Assembly: GCA_937872615.1 (NCBI GenBank) | Contig: CALMTT010000547.1 | Location: 1 to 44,070 of the forward strand | Length of the DNA stretch: 44,070 bases | Reading direction: 5' to 3' | Origin: an uncultured Verrucomicrobiaceae bacterium | GTDB lineage: Bacteria; Verrucomicrobiota; Verrucomicrobiia; Verrucomicrobiales; Verrucomicrobiaceae | In this document: positions 40,909 through 44,070 of the stretch, in pieces | How positions within the stretch are numbered: the first letter of the stretch is position 1 | Layout of the letters: every line of letters starts with the position of its first letter | The notes under the pieces: generated by a model | The model's input: only the letters and a program-made list of their open reading frames with translations | What the model was told of the DNA's origin: nothing | Database searches by the model: none | Position numbers and translations under genes: made by a program

Positions 40909-41013
40909 ATGGGATCGCTCAAAAAGCGGAGAAAAACGAAGATCAACAAGCACAAGCGGAAGAAGCGCATGCGCGCCAACCGCCACAAGAAGCGTTTGCG
41001 CTACAAGTCGTAA
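40909..41013 (+). CDS. AURKAIP1/COX24-domain small basic protein
   Basis: 34 residues, more than half Lys and Arg. The sequence begins MGSLKKRRKTKINKHKRKKR, followed by MRANRHKKRLRYKS. The pattern of lysine/arginine blocks with KxxHKRKKRMRxNRHKK matches the bacterial COX24/AURKAIP1 family, tiny ribosome-associated proteins found in the small subunit of several phyla. It is easily missed because of its size. A strong Shine-Dalgarno sequence supports it. It lies 39 bases after hisG and 17 before the TPR gene, so the three may be co-transcribed. Probable role: binding the 16S rRNA or ribosomal small subunit. Confidence 0.85.
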   Translation: MGSLKKRRKTKINKHKRKKRMRANRHKKRLRYKS

Positions 41014-41030
41014 AAGCTAGCCTCCGCGGC

Positions 41031-42845
41031 ATGATCAGCCCCCGACGAGTGATTCGAGAGATTCGAGTCGCCGCACGCTGCTACGCACCTGCGTCGCGCG
41101 GTCGGGGGTTGTGTCATTTGACCGGGTTGACGTTGTTGACCTGTTTGACGATACAAGCCGCTCCCGAGGCGGACATGTCCCTCGGGAAGCTCCCGCCCGC
41201 GAAGTCCGATCTGCACCTCACTCCGCGTGGGGCCGCCAATGCGGATGCCCTCGCGCATTACAGCGCCGCATTGCAATTCGAGACCGCGGGCAAGCTCCGC
41301 CAGGCTCTGGAGCATTATCAGGCCGTTTTTAAGGCCGATCCCACCAACGCGGAACTCGCCAGCCACACCGCCGGCCTGGCCTTGCAGTTCGAAGGACGCG
41401 AAGCCGCCCTCAAAATCCTCGACGCGGCTATCCAGGCCAATCCCGGCAGCCCTGAGCCGCTTCTGAATCTGGCCCGCTTTGCCAGCACCTACCCGCCGGA
41501 GGATGTTTTCGAGAAGGACGACCGCGCCGCGAAGGCGGTGACGACCGCTTTGGAAAAATTCCCGCGTCATGCGGCCGTTTACGAGGCCGCGGTGATGCAT
41601 CATCTCACGCAAAACAAGCGTGAAGCGGCCATCGCCGTGATGGAGCAGGCCGCAAAGCAGGACAGCACGGACCCGCGCTTCTGGCTGGAGCTCGCCACGA
41701 CGGCGGAACGCGTGTGGCCACTCGGGCAGATCGAGCAGCGCCCCGAGCACCTGGCGAAGGTGACGCCCTTTTTCGACAAGGCGCTGGCCCACCTCACGCC
41801 CGCGAATGCCGAGGACATCCAGCTCGAGGTCGCCCAGCACTACCTGCTCGTGAACGAGCTCACCCGCAGCCGTGGTTTGTGCGAAAAACTTGTGAAGGAG
41901 CACAACAGCCTGCAGGCGCGTAAAGTGCTCTTCCGCATGTATGAGGCCGCTGGCGAGGGCGAGAAGTCGTTTGCCATGCTCGAGGCCATCACGAAGCAGT
42001 CGCCCGATGACATCGACCACCTCCGCTTGCTGGCCCGCGAGTATGAAAAACGTGATTTGCCCGCCAAAGCCATCGCGCCGCTCGAAGCCGCCATCCAGCA
42101 GGGCTCCGGCGAGGTGAATGACTACCTCTTCCTCGGCTCACTGCTCTGGCAGGCGCGACAGTTCGACCGCATGCAGCTCGTTGGCGAGCGTGCGGTGAAG
42201 ATTTTTCCCGAGCAGCCGATCACGCACTTCCAGCTCGCCCTCGCCAGTCGTGCTCGTGACCAGCACGAGAAAGCCGCGAAGCACTTCGCCGAGGCGGAGC
42301 AGCTCGCCAGTGCCTCGCAGGCCGAGCTGCTCGACCACACCTTCTACTATCAATACGGCAGCACTTTGGAGCATTTGGGGCGCTACGACGATGCCTCACG
42401 CATGCTGGAGAAGTCCATCACACTCACGCCAAGGGAGAAATCCGAGGCGGCGGCGAACACGATGAACTTCCTCGGCTACATGTGGCTCGAACAAGGCAAA
42501 AACCTCGACAAAGCCGCTGAGCTCATTGCGAAGGCAAACGAGCTCTCACCCGATAATCCGGCCTACATCGACAGCCTCGGCTGGTTGCACTTTAAAAAGG
42601 GCGAGTTCGCCAAGGCACTGGCCGACTTCCAACGTGCCGAAAAGCTCATCCCGGAGATTCAGAGCGAAGACGCCGAGATTCTCGAGCACATCGCCCTGGC
42701 CCACAAACAGCTCGGCGATGCCACGAAGGCCCTCGACTACCTCGAACGTGCCAACGCCCTCAAAACGCCCTTTCCCAAAATTCGCGAGCGCATCGAAAAG
42801 ACGCTCAAGCAATGGAAAGGCATCAGCGACACCGAGAAGAAGTGA
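41031..42845 (+). CDS. Exported TPR-repeat protein
   Basis: 604 residues. The N-terminus is basic and then hydrophobic (LTGLTLLTCLTIQAAPEAD), a likely signal peptide. At least nine TPR units follow: AHYSAALQFETAGKLRQALE, YQAVFKADPTNAELASHTAG, FQLALASRARDQHEKAAKHF, YGSTLEHLGRYDDASRMLEK, NFLGYMWLEQGKNLDKAAEL, YIDSLGWLHFKKGEFAKALA and HIALAHKQLGDATKALDYLE. The last units match the tail of secreted or outer-membrane TPR scaffolds. It is probably a periplasmic assembly or adaptor protein. Convergent with the MFS transporter, six bases apart. Confidence 0.88.
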   Translation: MISPRRVIREIRVAARCYAPASRGRGLCHLTGLTLLTCLTIQAAPEADMSLGKLPPAKSDLHLTPRGAANADALAHYSAALQFETAGKLRQALEHYQAVFKADPTNAELASHTAGLALQFEGREAALKILDAAIQANPGSPEPLLNLARFASTYPPEDVFEKDDRAAKAVTTALEKFPRHAAVYEAAVMHHLTQNKREAAIAVMEQAAKQDSTDPRFWLELATTAERVWPLGQIEQRPEHLAKVTPFFDKALAHLTPANAEDIQLEVAQHYLLVNELTRSRGLCEKLVKEHNSLQARKVLFRMYEAAGEGEKSFAMLEAITKQSPDDIDHLRLLAREYEKRDLPAKAIAPLEAAIQQGSGEVNDYLFLGSLLWQARQFDRMQLVGERAVKIFPEQPITHFQLALASRARDQHEKAAKHFAEAEQLASASQAELLDHTFYYQYGSTLEHLGRYDDASRMLEKSITLTPREKSEAAANTMNFLGYMWLEQGKNLDKAAELIAKANELSPDNPAYIDSLGWLHFKKGEFAKALADFQRAEKLIPEIQSEDAEILEHIALAHKQLGDATKALDYLERANALKTPFPKIRERIEKTLKQWKGISDTEKK

Positions 42846-42851
42846 GCTGCA

Positions 42852-44070
42852 TCAGTCGTGCAGGCGGTCATCGGAGTTGATGAAAGCCCAGCACAAGGCC
42901 GACACGGCGTAAGTGGCCGCGGCGACGTAGAGCACGCCATGCCAGCCGAAGCCCATCGACTTCATCAGCCATGGCACTGCGACGCCACCGAGAGCTCCGC
43001 CGAGGTTTCCGACCATGTTCATGCTGCCAGACACCGAGCCCGCGAGCTTCCCACCGATGTCCATGCACGCGCCCCAGGCTCCAGGCATCGAGAGATCGTT
43101 GAAGAAGCCTGAAACGCCCAGCGAGAGCATGGCGAGCACGGGATTTTTCATCTGCACGGCCACGACGATCATCAAGCCGGATGCCAGCAGGCCCAGCACG
43201 CCCACCGTGCGCCGCGCCACGCTGATGCGGCCATGCTTGGAGGCGAGTTTTTTCGCCAGCACACCGCCGGCGAAGCAGCCGATGCCGCCAAAGAACAGCG
43301 GCAGCCCGTTGAGCACGGACGTGGAGGTGGCCGTCATGTCCATGCCGAGGCCGTCCTTGGCCTCCATGAACTTCGGAAGCCACGTGATGTAGAAGTACCA
43401 CACGTAGCTGAGGCAGAAGTAATACAACCACAGCAGCAGCACCGAGCGCGTGGCAAGCAGGCGGCGCCACGGAATCTTCGCGTGACCGCCGCTGAGGTTC
43501 TTTTGGGCGTCCGCGAGCAGCTCGAGCTCGGCAGCGTTCACCTTCGGGTTATCTTTCGGATTATCGCGAAACCACATCGCGAAGAACACGGCCCAGATCA
43601 CGCCGAGGAAGGCAAAGATCACAAAGGTCGTGCGCCAGCTCACCATGCCCAGCACCCACACGACCAGCAGCGGCGTGAAGGCACCGCCCCAGCGGGCCGC
43701 CAGCCACGTGATGCCCTGCGCCATGTCATGCTCACGCTGCGGCAGCCACACGCTGAACATCTTCGCGATATTGGGAAAACCGCCGGCCTCGCCTGCGCCG
43801 AAGAGAAAGCGGCACACCATCATCGACATCTGATTCCACGCGTAGCCGGTGGCCGCGGTGAAGAAGCTCCAAAACATCACGATGCGCAGCAGCACCCGCC
43901 GCGGGCCCCATTTGTCACCCAGCCAGCCGCCGGGAATCTCAAACAAGGCATAGGCCAGCGTGAACGCGGAAAACACATAGCCCATCTGCGTGTCATCGAG
44001 CTTCAGATCCTCCTGGATGAAGGGCCGCGCCTTCGAGATGCAGACGCGGTCGATGTAGTGAATGATGCCG
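42852..44070 (-). CDS. MFS transporter of the anion:cation symporter (ACS) family, 5' end missing
   Basis: The frame continues to the window edge, giving 405 visible residues that begin in TM1-loop sequence GIIHYIDRVCISKARPFIQE. The motif Y-x-D-R and GGWLGDKWGPRRVLL (after TM2) are typical of ACS members that take up hexuronates, glucarate or other organic acids. RFLFGAGEAGGFPNIAKMFS (TM4) with WLPQREHDMAQGITW matches too. About 11 of 12 membrane segments are in view. The C-terminus is complete (FINSDDRLHD). The substrate cannot be fixed. It points away from the TPR gene and stands at the edge of a possible second uptake locus. Confidence 0.9.
   Translation of the reverse strand, partial: GIIHYIDRVCISKARPFIQEDLKLDDTQMGYVFSAFTLAYALFEIPGGWLGDKWGPRRVLLRIVMFWSFFTAATGYAWNQMSMMVCRFLFGAGEAGGFPNIAKMFSVWLPQREHDMAQGITWLAARWGGAFTPLLVVWVLGMVSWRTTFVIFAFLGVIWAVFFAMWFRDNPKDNPKVNAAELELLADAQKNLSGGHAKIPWRRLLATRSVLLLWLYYFCLSYVWYFYITWLPKFMEAKDGLGMDMTATSTSVLNGLPLFFGGIGCFAGGVLAKKLASKHGRISVARRTVGVLGLLASGLMIVVAVQMKNPVLAMLSLGVSGFFNDLSMPGAWGACMDIGGKLAGSVSGSMNMVGNLGGALGGVAVPWLMKSMGFGWHGVLYVAAATYAVSALCWAFINSDDRLHD

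Overview
The window is about 44 kb of GC-rich bacterial DNA, tightly packed with genes on both strands. Several families point to the Planctomycetes-Verrucomicrobia-Chlamydiae superphylum, most likely Verrucomicrobiota near Prosthecobacter/Verrucomicrobium: a DUF1501 protein, a DUF1080 protein, a very large secreted CxxCH haem protein, a formylglycine sulfatase, a secreted PQQ-type propeller, several BNR/sialidase-like propellers and a C-terminal leucine-rich-repeat fragment. This placement is inference from gene content; no rRNA or tRNA gene was seen.

Layout. 1-3510: end of an LRR protein, an exported peroxiredoxin, a small membrane protein, a lipoprotein hydrolase and a secreted helical protein. 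3616-11043: a carbohydrate locus on the minus strand (DHDPS-family lyase, sialidase-like propeller, GH32 enzyme, sugar porter, second propeller) with a divergent AraC regulator. It carries two striking regulatory sequences, three 20-bp-phased repeats before araC and a 52-bp nested palindrome before the GH32 gene. 11092-15603: recN, then a minus-strand run upp, galE, a secreted FN3 protein with a toxin-like C-terminus, and a zinc-ribbon protein. 15662-24505: a lipoprotein, a TPR protein with a near-leaderless promoter, a KefB-type antiporter, an orphan acyl carrier protein, an HNH nuclease pair, a Gfo/Idh/MocA oxidoreductase, a hybrid histidine kinase, nrdR and a stand-alone CoaC. 24489-27902: a secreted hydrolase and SMP-30 pair, then a winged-helix/Fic protein behind an array of 10-bp operator-like repeats. 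28006-32686: DUF1501, DUF1080, a toxin-antitoxin pair with a truncated PIN toxin, and an AT-richer accessory patch. 32687-39885: an apparent exported-protein operon (CxxCH haem protein, small membrane protein, sulfatase, PQQ propeller, GHL10 glycosidase). 39985-44070: hisG, a tiny COX24-like basic protein, a TPR protein and the end of an MFS transporter.

Many same-strand neighbours overlap as ATGA (4845-4848, 25328-25331, 30551-30554, 35699-35702, 38395-38398), which suggests translational coupling. The most novel-looking signals are three. First, a 72-bp ungapped leader is shared by the DUF1080 gene (29440-29511) and the CxxCH haem gene (32618-32689); it ends in a stem-loop with two compensatory base-pair changes. 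Second, a phased array of AATC-N2-GCCA repeats runs into the start of a Fic gene whose catalytic His is replaced by Gln. Third, a 52-bp near-perfect nested palindrome lies upstream of the GH32/sugar-porter genes.
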